The position numbers and the translations under genes were made by a program. The notes beneath the pieces are model-generated. The model was not told the DNA's origin. It did no database searches and was given only the letters and a program-made list of their open reading frames with translations. Shown piece after piece: positions 41,583 through 50,199 of a stretch of 64,000 nt of DNA (the stretch's first letter is position 1; the number at the start of each line of letters is the position of its first letter). Location: NCBI GenBank assembly GCA_004172865.1, contig SEBV01000012.1:1-64000 (forward strand), given 5' to 3'. Source of the stretch: Gammaproteobacteria bacterium (GTDB lineage: Bacteria > Pseudomonadota > Gammaproteobacteria > Pseudomonadales > Cellvibrionaceae).

Positions 41583-43928
41583 ATGAATAATCTACAAAGC
41601 AAAATATTTGTTTTTTTTATGGCTTTACTTGTTATTGTAATGACCTTTATTTTGCTTATTGTTTACCGCACCACTTATTCCCATACCCAAACTCAAATTG
41701 CAGAGCAGCTTGAAGCTGGTAGCGCTGTTGTCCAAAATGAACTCGAATCGCGCCAGCGTTATGTTGGGAGTACATCGCGCACTATTACGAAAGATTTTAA
41801 TCTTATCGAGCAAGTTGTAAGCCGCGATGCAGACTCAATCACTGCTGCGCTGGAAAATTATCGTGGTCGCGCCGGTGCGACGTTCTCTGTAGTGACAGAT
41901 ACCAAAGGCCAAATTATTGCGAGCACGCTAGCAGATTTAGAAATCGCACAGGCTTTACCTTTCGGATCATTTTCTAACGATGAAGTTGGTAATGCGCAAA
42001 GTATTTACGGGCTTTATAAAGATCACGCTTATCAAGTTTTTATTTGGCCGCTTTATGCTCCTGAGCCTGATCAAATTGCCTGTTTGGTGATGGGCTACAT
42101 GTTGGATGACAGCCTAACGCAGCGCCTACAAAAATTAACCGGTTTAGATGTTTCATTTATTCAAAGCGGTAAAGTATTCGCGTCAAGTTTGCCCCAAGCA
42201 GAACGCACACTTCTAAGTCATGCCAATATTTCAATGTCATCGCCCAATACGTGGCGTACAGTGAGTTTAGATAATATTGATTACGTGACTTTTGCGGCGC
42301 CGTTGCCAATGAATAACGGTGAATCGATGACAGTGCTTTTACAGCGTTCGTTAACCGATGCACTACGCGATTATAAATCTCTACAATTACAACTGATTGC
42401 CACGCAATTGTTCAGTTTGCTTCTCGCTGCTGTGGGCGCATTTTTTATCGCCAGCACAATTACGCTTCCGTTGCGACGCATGACAGAGTATGTAAAGCGC
42501 ATCGCTGCCGGAGAATATTCCGAACCTTTGCCGTTGGATAGCAAAGGTGAAATAGGAATTTTGGTTCAAGAATTCACGCATATGCAACATGAAATTACCG
42601 AGCGTGAAGCATCCATTTTGCATCTGGCATATCACGATGGTTTAACTGATTTACCTAATCGAAATGATTTTCAAAGACAAGTTCAAACACAGGTTGACGC
42701 TGCCAAAGCCTCAAATGGTCGTGCTGCTGTTTTTGTAATGGACTTGGATAATTTTAGTGATATCAACGTTACGCTCGGGCATTTATCTGGCGATTTTTTA
42801 TTAAAAAAAGTAGCGGAAAGATTATTAAACGAATGTCGCGAAGTTGATCATGTTGCGCGTTTGGGTGGCGATGAATTTGCAGTGCTTATCACTGACTTCG
42901 CAAGCGTCCACGATATTATTCAATGGGTTATGCATTATCGCCAAATTTTTAACGAAGCCTTTGAAGTTGAAAATATTTCGCTTTCGGTTAATGCAACTAT
43001 CGGCGTAGCGATTTACCCTGAGCACGCTGAGAATTCCGGCACGCTTATGCAAAGAGCCGAAGTAGCAATGTACAACGGCAAGAAAAAGAAAATGCCTTAT
43101 TCGATATACAACAGCAGTCAGGATCATCACAGTGTTTTACGTTTGGCGTTAATGAGCGAGTTAAAACCCGCAATCGAGTTTAATGAGCTAGTACTTTATT
43201 ACCAACCAAAATTAGACGTGGCGACCAATACCGTTAATGCGGTGGAATGTTTGGTGCGTTGGATTCATCCTATACATGGGTTTATTAGCCCCGATGATTT
43301 TATTCCTCTGGCAGAACAAACAGGAAATATTCGTTTGCTAACTCGATGGGTAATCAAAACTGCATTTTCGCAGAATCAAAAATGGCGAGAACAACACAAT
43401 TTAAATCTGACCATGTCGATTAATATTTCCGCTGTCGATTTGCTAGACCCGCAATTTTTACAATACGTAGAAAGCCAATTACTCGACTATAACATGCCAC
43501 CTGAATCAATTATTTTTGAAGTCACGGAAAGTGCGGTGATGGATGATCCCGATAAAGCTATTGGCATTCTAAGTCAGCTTAGCGATATGGGTTTGGGTTT
43601 ATCTATTGATGACTTTGGTACTGGCTATTCTTCTATGGCGCAACTAAAACGTTTGCCAGTCAGTGAATTAAAAATTGATAAAAGTTTTGTGCTCGATGTT
43701 GCTAACAATGAAGACGATAAAATTATTGTACGAGCCACTATAGAGCTTGCTCACAATATGCATCTTAAAGTTGTCGCAGAAGGCGTGGAAAGCGGTCAAA
43801 CCTTGAATCTGTTAAAAGAGTTAGGTTGCGATTCTGCGCAAGGGTTTTATCTCTCCAAGCCAGTGGCAGCGAATATTTTCGAGAAATGGCTAGCTGGCAC
43901 GCAATATTTAATCTCTCGTCTACACTAG
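41583..43928 (+). CDS. Membrane-bound GGDEF-EAL protein with extracytoplasmic sensor
   Basis: A 781-residue cyclic di-GMP enzyme. A membrane segment (about 9-30), a periplasmic sensor domain (about 31-270, double-Cache-like), a second membrane segment (about 272-292) and HAMP (about 292-345) precede the enzymes. GGDEF is intact (about residue 428). The EAL domain has the signature as ECLVRW at about residue 555. Other catalytic parts are present: FEVTES, DDFGTGYSS, KIDKSF and VAEGVES. Thus both activities are plausible. Periplasmic sensing linked to the co-encoded cupredoxin is inference. Confidence 0.92.
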   Translation: MNNLQSKIFVFFMALLVIVMTFILLIVYRTTYSHTQTQIAEQLEAGSAVVQNELESRQRYVGSTSRTITKDFNLIEQVVSRDADSITAALENYRGRAGATFSVVTDTKGQIIASTLADLEIAQALPFGSFSNDEVGNAQSIYGLYKDHAYQVFIWPLYAPEPDQIACLVMGYMLDDSLTQRLQKLTGLDVSFIQSGKVFASSLPQAERTLLSHANISMSSPNTWRTVSLDNIDYVTFAAPLPMNNGESMTVLLQRSLTDALRDYKSLQLQLIATQLFSLLLAAVGAFFIASTITLPLRRMTEYVKRIAAGEYSEPLPLDSKGEIGILVQEFTHMQHEITEREASILHLAYHDGLTDLPNRNDFQRQVQTQVDAAKASNGRAAVFVMDLDNFSDINVTLGHLSGDFLLKKVAERLLNECREVDHVARLGGDEFAVLITDFASVHDIIQWVMHYRQIFNEAFEVENISLSVNATIGVAIYPEHAENSGTLMQRAEVAMYNGKKKKMPYSIYNSSQDHHSVLRLALMSELKPAIEFNELVLYYQPKLDVATNTVNAVECLVRWIHPIHGFISPDDFIPLAEQTGNIRLLTRWVIKTAFSQNQKWREQHNLNLTMSINISAVDLLDPQFLQYVESQLLDYNMPPESIIFEVTESAVMDDPDKAIGILSQLSDMGLGLSIDDFGTGYSSMAQLKRLPVSELKIDKSFVLDVANNEDDKIIVRATIELAHNMHLKVVAEGVESGQTLNLLKELGCDSAQGFYLSKPVAANIFEKWLAGTQYLISRLH

Positions 43929-43968
43929 ATTTGACTATAAATATTTAATGTTCTTTTGAGGTTTGCGT

Positions 43969-45237
43969 GTGACATCAACGTTTAAAAGAATAAACGCATT
44001 TTTATTTGCCGTTATATCCACTTCGATGCTTGTGGCTAGCTCTGCTTATGCTGAGATCAGCGGCATGATTGACGTTCGCCTGGTGAGTGCAGACGATACT
44101 CCAACTTGGCCCTATGAAGGTTTGGGCAAACAACGTTTTGACAGTGAACACGACGGAATTAAATTAGGCCAGGCTGTAGTAGATATCAAAGGCAATTTAA
44201 CCGACACAATCACCGGCAAACTTAGTTTTAATGGGTACGATGATCGCAGCGGGTTTGCGGATATCACAGAAGCTTATTTGCAATGGAAACCCTTACCGTT
44301 TGAAACCTATCAAATAAAAGTTAAATTGGGCGCGTTTTATCCCGCCATTTCATTAGAAAATAATGGAGTAGGGTGGACCAATCTCTGGATGCTTTCAACT
44401 TCAGCAATCAATACGTGGGTTGGTGAAGAGTTGCGCACAATTGGTAGTGAGTTTTCCTGGAAGCTTCCCGGGCAATTAAATAATTCACCGCACGATTTCG
44501 AATTAACTTACGCACTTTTTACGGCAAATGACCCTGCTACAAGTTTAATCGCATGGCGCGGTTGGAGTGTTGGTGACAGAATTACGGGATTAACAGAGCG
44601 GTTACCTTTACCTTACATGCCAGATGTTTACGGCCCCAATAGTATTTTTAATTCACAAGAGAGTTATGAAAAAGCTTTTGTGGAAATCGATCATCATTAC
44701 GGTTATCAAATCGGCGCGAATTACGGTTATAACAATTGGATTAGCGTTCGCGCATTTCATTACGATAATCGCGGTAATCCAACCGGCATGCACGACGGTC
44801 AGTGGTCATGGCTTACAACTTTCGATCATCTCTCATTAAAAATAGATTTTGAAAATAATTTTTCATTACTTGCACAAGCAATGCGTGGAAATACGCGTTG
44901 GGGAATTCCAGGCTACGGCGTTAATGCAAGTTATGATTCCTGGTATTTATTAGGAAGTCAGTCAATAGGCGCGCATCGTTTTAGTGTGCGTTACGATAAA
45001 TTTAATATGCGCGACAAAGATCATATGCTCGGCGATGATAATTCTGAAGATGGACACTCGATTGCCGCAACATGGTTATTTACGATCAATAACGAAAATC
45101 AGGTTGGCTTGGAGTATTTGAAAATTTTAAGCACACGCTCCGGCCGCGAATATCTTAATGGCTTGGAAGATGAAGAGGCGGGTGAAGAGCCAGTAACCGA
45201 AAATACACTGCAACTCTTTTATCGATATAAATTTTAA
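43969..45237 (+). CDS. Outer-membrane beta-barrel protein of unknown function
   Basis: A 422-residue predicted outer-membrane protein. A signal peptide ends near ASSAYA. The mature part has alternating beta strands and the C-terminus RYKF, ending in phenylalanine as is usual for BAM substrates. The GTG at 43969 is preferred because GAGG lies seven bases upstream; the frame also opens at a TTG at 43963. It is third in the operon, 40 bp after the GGDEF-EAL gene. I recognise no named porin family. A channel or a surface sensor component is possible. Confidence 0.75.
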   Translation: MTSTFKRINAFLFAVISTSMLVASSAYAEISGMIDVRLVSADDTPTWPYEGLGKQRFDSEHDGIKLGQAVVDIKGNLTDTITGKLSFNGYDDRSGFADITEAYLQWKPLPFETYQIKVKLGAFYPAISLENNGVGWTNLWMLSTSAINTWVGEELRTIGSEFSWKLPGQLNNSPHDFELTYALFTANDPATSLIAWRGWSVGDRITGLTERLPLPYMPDVYGPNSIFNSQESYEKAFVEIDHHYGYQIGANYGYNNWISVRAFHYDNRGNPTGMHDGQWSWLTTFDHLSLKIDFENNFSLLAQAMRGNTRWGIPGYGVNASYDSWYLLGSQSIGAHRFSVRYDKFNMRDKDHMLGDDNSEDGHSIAATWLFTINNENQVGLEYLKILSTRSGREYLNGLEDEEAGEEPVTENTLQLFYRYKF

Positions 45238-45240
45238 TAT

Positions 45241-45265
45241 CTGTGATTCTCTAAAAGAATCACAG
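45241..45265. terminator. hairpin at the convergent ends of the barrel gene and moeA
   Basis: CTGTGATTCT (45241-45250) pairs perfectly with AGAATCACAG (45256-45265). It overlaps the last codons of moeA. Flanks are AT-rich without a clean T-run, so it is a likely but weak bidirectional terminator. Confidence 0.55.
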
Positions 45266-46483
45266 AATAAATTTATCGAACGGAAGTATTTTTACAATTT
45301 CATCTTTTTCAACTTTGCCCCGTTCTTGTTCTAAAACGATAAAGCAATTCGCTTTCGCCAGCGATGTTAAAACCCCAGAGCCTTGAACGCCTGTACTCGC
45401 GACATAATTTGTATCATTTTCGCTCGTTAGAATTCCGCGTTGATAATCCGCTCGTCCAGGTTGCTTGGAGAATTTCTGTTGAGTGATGGCGTTTAGCTTG
45501 GGTGCTGAATTAAAAATTTCACCACTTAAATAACGCAAACTTGGTAAAACTAATTGATGATAAGTAATCGCCGCAGAAACGGGGTTTCCTGGTAAGCCAA
45601 AAAACCAACAATTTCCAATTTTTCCAAACGCGAAAGGTTTTCCGGGTTTAATGGCAACTTTCCAAAAATAAATATTTCCCAACTCTGCCAAAACATCTTT
45701 TGTGAAATCTGCGTCACCAACAGATACGCCCCCCGTTGAAATTACGACGTCCGCAATTTTCATGGCCTGTGTAAAACTTTTTTTAATAATCTCTGGAGTG
45801 TCAGGCTGTAAACCCAAATCGATAGTTTCTACATGCAAGCGTTGGAGCAACGCGTTGAGCGTGTAGCGATTGGAGTCATAAATTTTTCCATCTTCAATCG
45901 GTTTTCCTAACGGCGTGAGTTCATCGCCTGTGGAGAGCAACGCAACTTTCAAGCGACGATAAACCTGAACTTCAGTAATTCCTAATGATGCGATCAAACC
46001 AATATCAATAGGTGTTATACGATGGCCCTGTGATAACACCATACTACCTTTAGCACTGTCTTCACCCGCACGACGAATATTTTCACCGAGGTGAGGGCGC
46101 ACATTAATGCGAATCACATTTCCATTCCGCTCCACTTGTTCCTGCATAATCACCGTGTCTGCACCTTTGGGCACAATTCCACCAGTAGTAATTCGCACGC
46201 ATTCGCCAGATCTAATTTCGCCAGCGTAGGGATGTCCCGCTAACGAATCGCCAACTATCTGTAATGTTGATAAATCATCAGTCAGCTTAAACGCATAACC
46301 ATCCATAGCGGAATTATCAGCACTTGGCACATTGATGTTCGAATAAAGTGGAGCGGTAAGCACGCGATCCAAACTATCCAACAGACTCACTGTTTCGGAT
46401 TCCAGAATCGGATCGAGCGCTTGTTGCATAAGCGACAGAGCTGTTTCTACGGGGATTAAATCAGGTCGCGCGCAAAAATCCAT
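45260..46483 (-). CDS. moeA: Molybdopterin molybdotransferase MoeA
   Basis: MoeA inserts molybdate into molybdopterin-AMP to make Mo-cofactor. The 407-residue protein has the N-terminal substrate part with SADNSAMDGYAF, the MPT-binding MoCF domain with STGGVSVGDADF and FGLPGNPVSA, and a C-terminal beta-barrel. CAGGA precedes the ATG. No other Mo-cofactor gene is nearby. It points away from the Fur-box gene set. Confidence 0.95.
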   Translation of the reverse strand: MDFCARPDLIPVETALSLMQQALDPILESETVSLLDSLDRVLTAPLYSNINVPSADNSAMDGYAFKLTDDLSTLQIVGDSLAGHPYAGEIRSGECVRITTGGIVPKGADTVIMQEQVERNGNVIRINVRPHLGENIRRAGEDSAKGSMVLSQGHRITPIDIGLIASLGITEVQVYRRLKVALLSTGDELTPLGKPIEDGKIYDSNRYTLNALLQRLHVETIDLGLQPDTPEIIKKSFTQAMKIADVVISTGGVSVGDADFTKDVLAELGNIYFWKVAIKPGKPFAFGKIGNCWFFGLPGNPVSAAITYHQLVLPSLRYLSGEIFNSAPKLNAITQQKFSKQPGRADYQRGILTSENDTNYVASTGVQGSGVLTSLAKANCFIVLEQERGKVEKDEIVKILPFDKFIL

Positions 46484-46619
46484 TGGAAATCCTGCTAGAT
46501 AAATGAATGGGATTAGCGTGAATCATACCTGCGAAATGAATAATTCTCGCGAAAAAAACTGTAAATGCTCATGTGGAAGGAAGCTTGCATTGGTGTATTC
46601 ATTAGCAGGCTTTCTTTGT

Positions 46620-46634
46620 TGATAGTTATTATCA
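46620..46634. promoter_or_regulatory. Fur box
   Basis: The site is TGATAGT-T-ATTATCA, which matches the 7-1-7 Fur consensus (TGATAAT-N-ATTATCA) at 13 of 14 positions. It lies 62 bp before the DUF4198 gene, a normal distance for a promoter-overlapping operator. A second partial match follows at about 46660-46666 (TGATAAT). Iron repression of the downstream genes is the likely consequence. Confidence 0.75.
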
Positions 46635-46696
46635 TTTGGGATATGGTGAAACCTAACTGATAATTAGCATTGATTATTTAATTAGGATAAATAGAC

Positions 46697-47500
46697 ATGA
46701 AATCTTTTTTGGGTTCCGCATTTCTATTGTGTTGCAGCGTTTTAGTGGTTTCCTCGGCGCATGCTCACACACCTTATTTAGTGCCTGTAAGTTTTGAACC
46801 TGCTTATGAAGATTGGGTTTCGCTCGACGCTGGTTTTGCTGAAGAATTTTTTCATCCCGATGTCGCTTTTGAGCACGGCAACTTTCAAATTTTAACACCT
46901 GCTGGGCAATGGCAAAAACCCTCGCGTTACGAAGAATTTAAAATTCGCACGTTAGTTGAATATCAACTCACTGATAAAGGAACTTACCGTTTTACAACGG
47001 GCACGCGTCTCGGTGATGTATTTCGTTTTTTTGAAGTGAACGGTGAGCGGCAGGGTACGCGCGATCCAAAAGAGGTTTTACCAAAAGGTGCAAAATTGCT
47101 TGATCACTATCAATCAGTCACTCTCGCGGAAACTTATGTCACTAAAGATAAGCCGACCGAGACTGCACTTAAACCCTATAACAAAGGTTTAGAGCTTGTG
47201 GCTGTATCGCATCCCAACGATTTAACGGAAGGCGAAAAATTTAAAGTAAAAGTATTGTTTGATGGCAAGCCGCTCGCCAATAAGGATGTCAGTTTATTTG
47301 CAACCCAGGGTGGTGGTGAACATCAAAAAGCAGCAGCCATTATTAAAACAAATACACAAGGTGAAGCTGAATTCTCCCTGGCAAGCCATGGCGTTTATCT
47401 GCTGCATGTTCGCCATAATGCACCCGCACCCAAAGATGCCGAAGCACCAAATTATGGTTATGTTTACACCTTGACCTTCGCCGTAAATCCACCCATTTAA
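46697..47500 (+). CDS. DUF4198 periplasmic protein
   Basis: A 267-residue exported protein with a signal peptide (about 1-22, ending SAHA) and a mature N-terminus beginning HTPYLVP. The DUF4198 family is seen near TonB-dependent iron or nickel receptors; its function is unknown. The C-terminal half (from about residue 180) is an Ig-like fold with KVKVLFDGKPL and GVYLLHVRH. The His at the mature N-terminus may bind metal, which is inference. AGGA precedes the ATG. It is the first gene after the Fur box. Confidence 0.82.
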   Translation: MKSFLGSAFLLCCSVLVVSSAHAHTPYLVPVSFEPAYEDWVSLDAGFAEEFFHPDVAFEHGNFQILTPAGQWQKPSRYEEFKIRTLVEYQLTDKGTYRFTTGTRLGDVFRFFEVNGERQGTRDPKEVLPKGAKLLDHYQSVTLAETYVTKDKPTETALKPYNKGLELVAVSHPNDLTEGEKFKVKVLFDGKPLANKDVSLFATQGGGEHQKAAAIIKTNTQGEAEFSLASHGVYLLHVRHNAPAPKDAEAPNYGYVYTLTFAVNPPI

Positions 47501-47522
47501 TCGACGCTGCTGGAATAATTTT

Positions 47523-48437
47523 ATGAAAAATCGTTGGATGTTTTTACTGCTAACTCCTGCACTAGCCCTGTCGTTAACTGCATGTCAGTCTGCAGTTAAT
47601 GCAAAAAAATCTGCTGCTGCAAACGAGGGGGTAAGCCTGGAAGATCGTAACGACTTTATTGATCAATACGGTGGTGATCAAAAACTTAGTAAAGCTGAAT
47701 TTGATAAAGCCAGATCCATTTTATTTAGCGAATCCGATGCAAATCATGACGGCATTGTTGATGAGCAAGAATATGTTAATGACTATGCTGCGCGCCTTGA
47801 AAAGCAAATTAATGAAGAGCGTAAAGTTCAAGTTAATCAAACAGTCATTCGTTTCGGAGCAGTTGATGAAAATTCTGATGGCAAAATAGTGTTTTCGGAA
47901 TTTAAAGATTCAGGAGAAATACTATTTACTTATCTGGATGAAAAAGAAACTGGGGTTATTAATCGTAAAACGCCGGAACCAGAAGAAGATGGAAATGTTG
48001 ACCGCTCTGTTATTGCAATGCCAAGCACACATTCCGTAAAAGGTTTTTTAGAAATTTATGACTTGGATGGTAATGGTGAAGTCACTCGTTCCGAGTTTGA
48101 TGCTGAACGGAAAACAAAGTTTGAGTTGACGGATATTAACCATGACGGCTGGTTAAATGCGGACGAATACCAAATTGAATTTGAAAATCGTTTAGATCAA
48201 CAAGCCAAAAAGGTTCGTACAACTCAAATTAAACAAGCGCATTTGTCTTTCGCTACATTGGATGTCGATAAAAACTCGCAAGTGACGGTGCAGGAATTTA
48301 ACCTGGCTGGAAATAATATCTTTAATAAATGGGATCTAAATAACGATGGATGGGTTAATAATAATGATCCCTTGCCTAAATCTAAATCCAAAATCGATAA
48401 GAAAGACGCTGATGTGAAAGTAGCCGTTGATAAGTAA
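47523..48437 (+). CDS. Six-EF-hand lipoprotein
   Basis: A 304-residue predicted lipoprotein with lipobox LTAC (Cys about residue 21). Six EF-hand-like loops are visible: DANHDGIVDEQE, DENSDGKIVFSE, DLDGNGEVTRSE, DINHDGWLNADE, DVDKNSQVTVQE and DLNNDGWVNNND. They fall into two similar halves (about 48-146 and 179-283), as if the protein arose by tandem duplication. The fifth loop has Ser for the usual Gly. Calcium binding is likely; the role is unknown. It starts 22 bp after the DUF4198 gene. Confidence 0.82.
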   Translation: MKNRWMFLLLTPALALSLTACQSAVNAKKSAAANEGVSLEDRNDFIDQYGGDQKLSKAEFDKARSILFSESDANHDGIVDEQEYVNDYAARLEKQINEERKVQVNQTVIRFGAVDENSDGKIVFSEFKDSGEILFTYLDEKETGVINRKTPEPEEDGNVDRSVIAMPSTHSVKGFLEIYDLDGNGEVTRSEFDAERKTKFELTDINHDGWLNADEYQIEFENRLDQQAKKVRTTQIKQAHLSFATLDVDKNSQVTVQEFNLAGNNIFNKWDLNNDGWVNNNDPLPKSKSKIDKKDADVKVAVDK

Positions 48438-48456
48438 CAGCAAGCGACATTTACTG

Positions 48457-49902
48457 ATGAAGTATTTTTCCATAGCGCTTCTACTAAGTTTGCTTCTGAC
48501 GGTACCGGCGCAAGCAGCAGAGGAAAGCGCTATAAATTTATTCGGCGAATCATTGATAGTAGATTTGTTCGATCTTGATCCAACTCATAAAAAGCAAATT
48601 AATCAGCGACTGCAAGTCGAACTAAAAGCACTCGTCGGCCTTGGCAGCGAAATTACCCAGCTCAATACGCAAGGCTATATAAATAATCCCACCAAAAATC
48701 TAATTGAATTATTGCAGCTATGCGATCAGTGGGAAAAGACAAGTGAATCTGCTTTTTCCTGTCGTTTGGGAGGATTACAACAGGATTGGCAGCATGCCAT
48801 AGAGAAGAGTGAGCTACCAGATCGAAGTGATATACGTAAGAAAGCTCGAGAGTTTTTGCAACAGAATTGGGCTGTCAGCCCCTCAAAAATAGAATTTACT
48901 GATGCTACCAAAAATTCTGGCTTTAAGCTAAACCTTGATAATTTTCTGCAAGCGTTTGTAGTCGATAAGTTAGTTGCAAATATAACCGAGTTTTCAGCTA
49001 AGCAAAAAATAAAGTTGAATGCAGTTCAAATAAATTTAGGTATTCAGCAGCGTTGCTGGAGCTTGGAAAGCGCTGTAAACAATTGTGTAATAAAAAACGC
49101 CTCACCTCAAATAATTAATTTCTCAGCCGCCAAAATTGTCTCCTCCAATAATGCGATTGTAGTTCTCGACCAGCGCAATGATTTGCAAAAAATTGGCCCT
49201 TATAAACTTGGTAAAATAATGAATCCGAAGGATGGCTGGCCTAGTGAGTTTTCGCCTTCAGTTCTGGTGGTCGCGAAAGATTCGGTAACTGCTACAGCTG
49301 TAACCTACAGTTTGGCGGTTAAGCCTACAGCTGCAGGAATTAACTGGGTTGAATCTCAGCAAGGAGTTGAAGCACTGATTAAGACGGACGCTGGAATAAT
49401 TTTTACGTCAAAAGGATGGTACTCAACAATAACATCAGACACAGAAGAGCGCCCGTTGTGGTCTGGTGACAAACAATTTTTAATTGAGTATCAAACTCAG
49501 AATCTCCACCTAGCGGAATACCAGCGCCCATATGTTGCAATATGGATCACCGACAATGATCGCAATTCAATTCGTCAATTATTATTGCACGGCAGTAATG
49601 CGCGCTGGTTAAAAGAAATATCTTTATGGTGGCGTCGTTATGGTCGCAGTAATGAATCTGCTTTTGATGGTTTGGCCCGCGCTACTTTAGCACCGGGGTC
49701 GCATACACTTACTTGGGATGGTCGGGATGATAAAGGTCAACGAGTACCTAAAGGACATTATATTTTGCATCTTGAAGCGGCGAGGGAGCATGGCGATCAC
49801 GAAGCCGTCACTGTACCGTTTGAACTTTCTGGCGAGTCTTTTACGGCAAGTGTGAATGGGCAAAAGGAATTAGGCGTAATAAAAATTAATTTTACTCAAT
49901 AG
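48457..49902 (+). CDS. Exported degenerate ApbE-like/DUF2271 fusion protein
   Basis: A 481-residue exported protein with signal peptide MKYFSIALLLSLLLTVPAQA. The frame also opens at a TTG (48427) that overlaps the previous gene; the ATG is preferred for the clean signal. Residues about 30-330 follow the ApbE (FAD:protein FMN transferase) pattern, for example GKIMNPKDGWPSE for the HxxDPxTG region and an ending like GVEALIKTDAG. The metal-binding ADALST-like stretch reads ATAVTYSL, so activity is doubtful. The C-terminal 140 residues are DUF2271, with YVAIWITDND, SLWWRRYG, TWDGRDDKGQRVP and EAAREHGDHE. Third in the Fur-box set. Confidence 0.72.
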   Translation: MKYFSIALLLSLLLTVPAQAAEESAINLFGESLIVDLFDLDPTHKKQINQRLQVELKALVGLGSEITQLNTQGYINNPTKNLIELLQLCDQWEKTSESAFSCRLGGLQQDWQHAIEKSELPDRSDIRKKAREFLQQNWAVSPSKIEFTDATKNSGFKLNLDNFLQAFVVDKLVANITEFSAKQKIKLNAVQINLGIQQRCWSLESAVNNCVIKNASPQIINFSAAKIVSSNNAIVVLDQRNDLQKIGPYKLGKIMNPKDGWPSEFSPSVLVVAKDSVTATAVTYSLAVKPTAAGINWVESQQGVEALIKTDAGIIFTSKGWYSTITSDTEERPLWSGDKQFLIEYQTQNLHLAEYQRPYVAIWITDNDRNSIRQLLLHGSNARWLKEISLWWRRYGRSNESAFDGLARATLAPGSHTLTWDGRDDKGQRVPKGHYILHLEAAREHGDHEAVTVPFELSGESFTASVNGQKELGVIKINFTQ

Positions 49903-50199
49903 GTAAATTAATATCGTCTTGACTGCAATAATTTTCTAAATATCTATAATATTTCGTTCAAATTTAATAATTCCCGTCATATTTTTGGATAGTGGTTAGC
50001 GCTTTAGTGGCGTATTAATAAATAAAAATCCCCAATCATTCGATAATTCAAATTTTCCGAAATCGTTAATAAACTCTACATACGATCAATAATGATGCAA
50101 GCGTCATTTGCATCTATGCGTGTGATAGCGAACTTCAACGCTTTGCATTGCTTGTTAGATTTGGGCTCTCCCTAGATCCTAAATTATTTGAGGTGCCTT
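49903..50199. other. 297-bp AT-rich intergenic stretch
   Basis: No coding frame or hairpin terminator stands out. A TATAAT at 49945-49950 has no properly spaced -35. GAGG at 50189-50192 is the ribosome site for the next, interrupted gene. Confidence 0.4.

Noticed and set aside
49919-49950. TTGACT ... TATAAT promoter before the dehydrogenase
   Set aside because: The spacer is 20 bases, too long for a normal sigma-70 promoter, and it lies 250 bp from the start codon.
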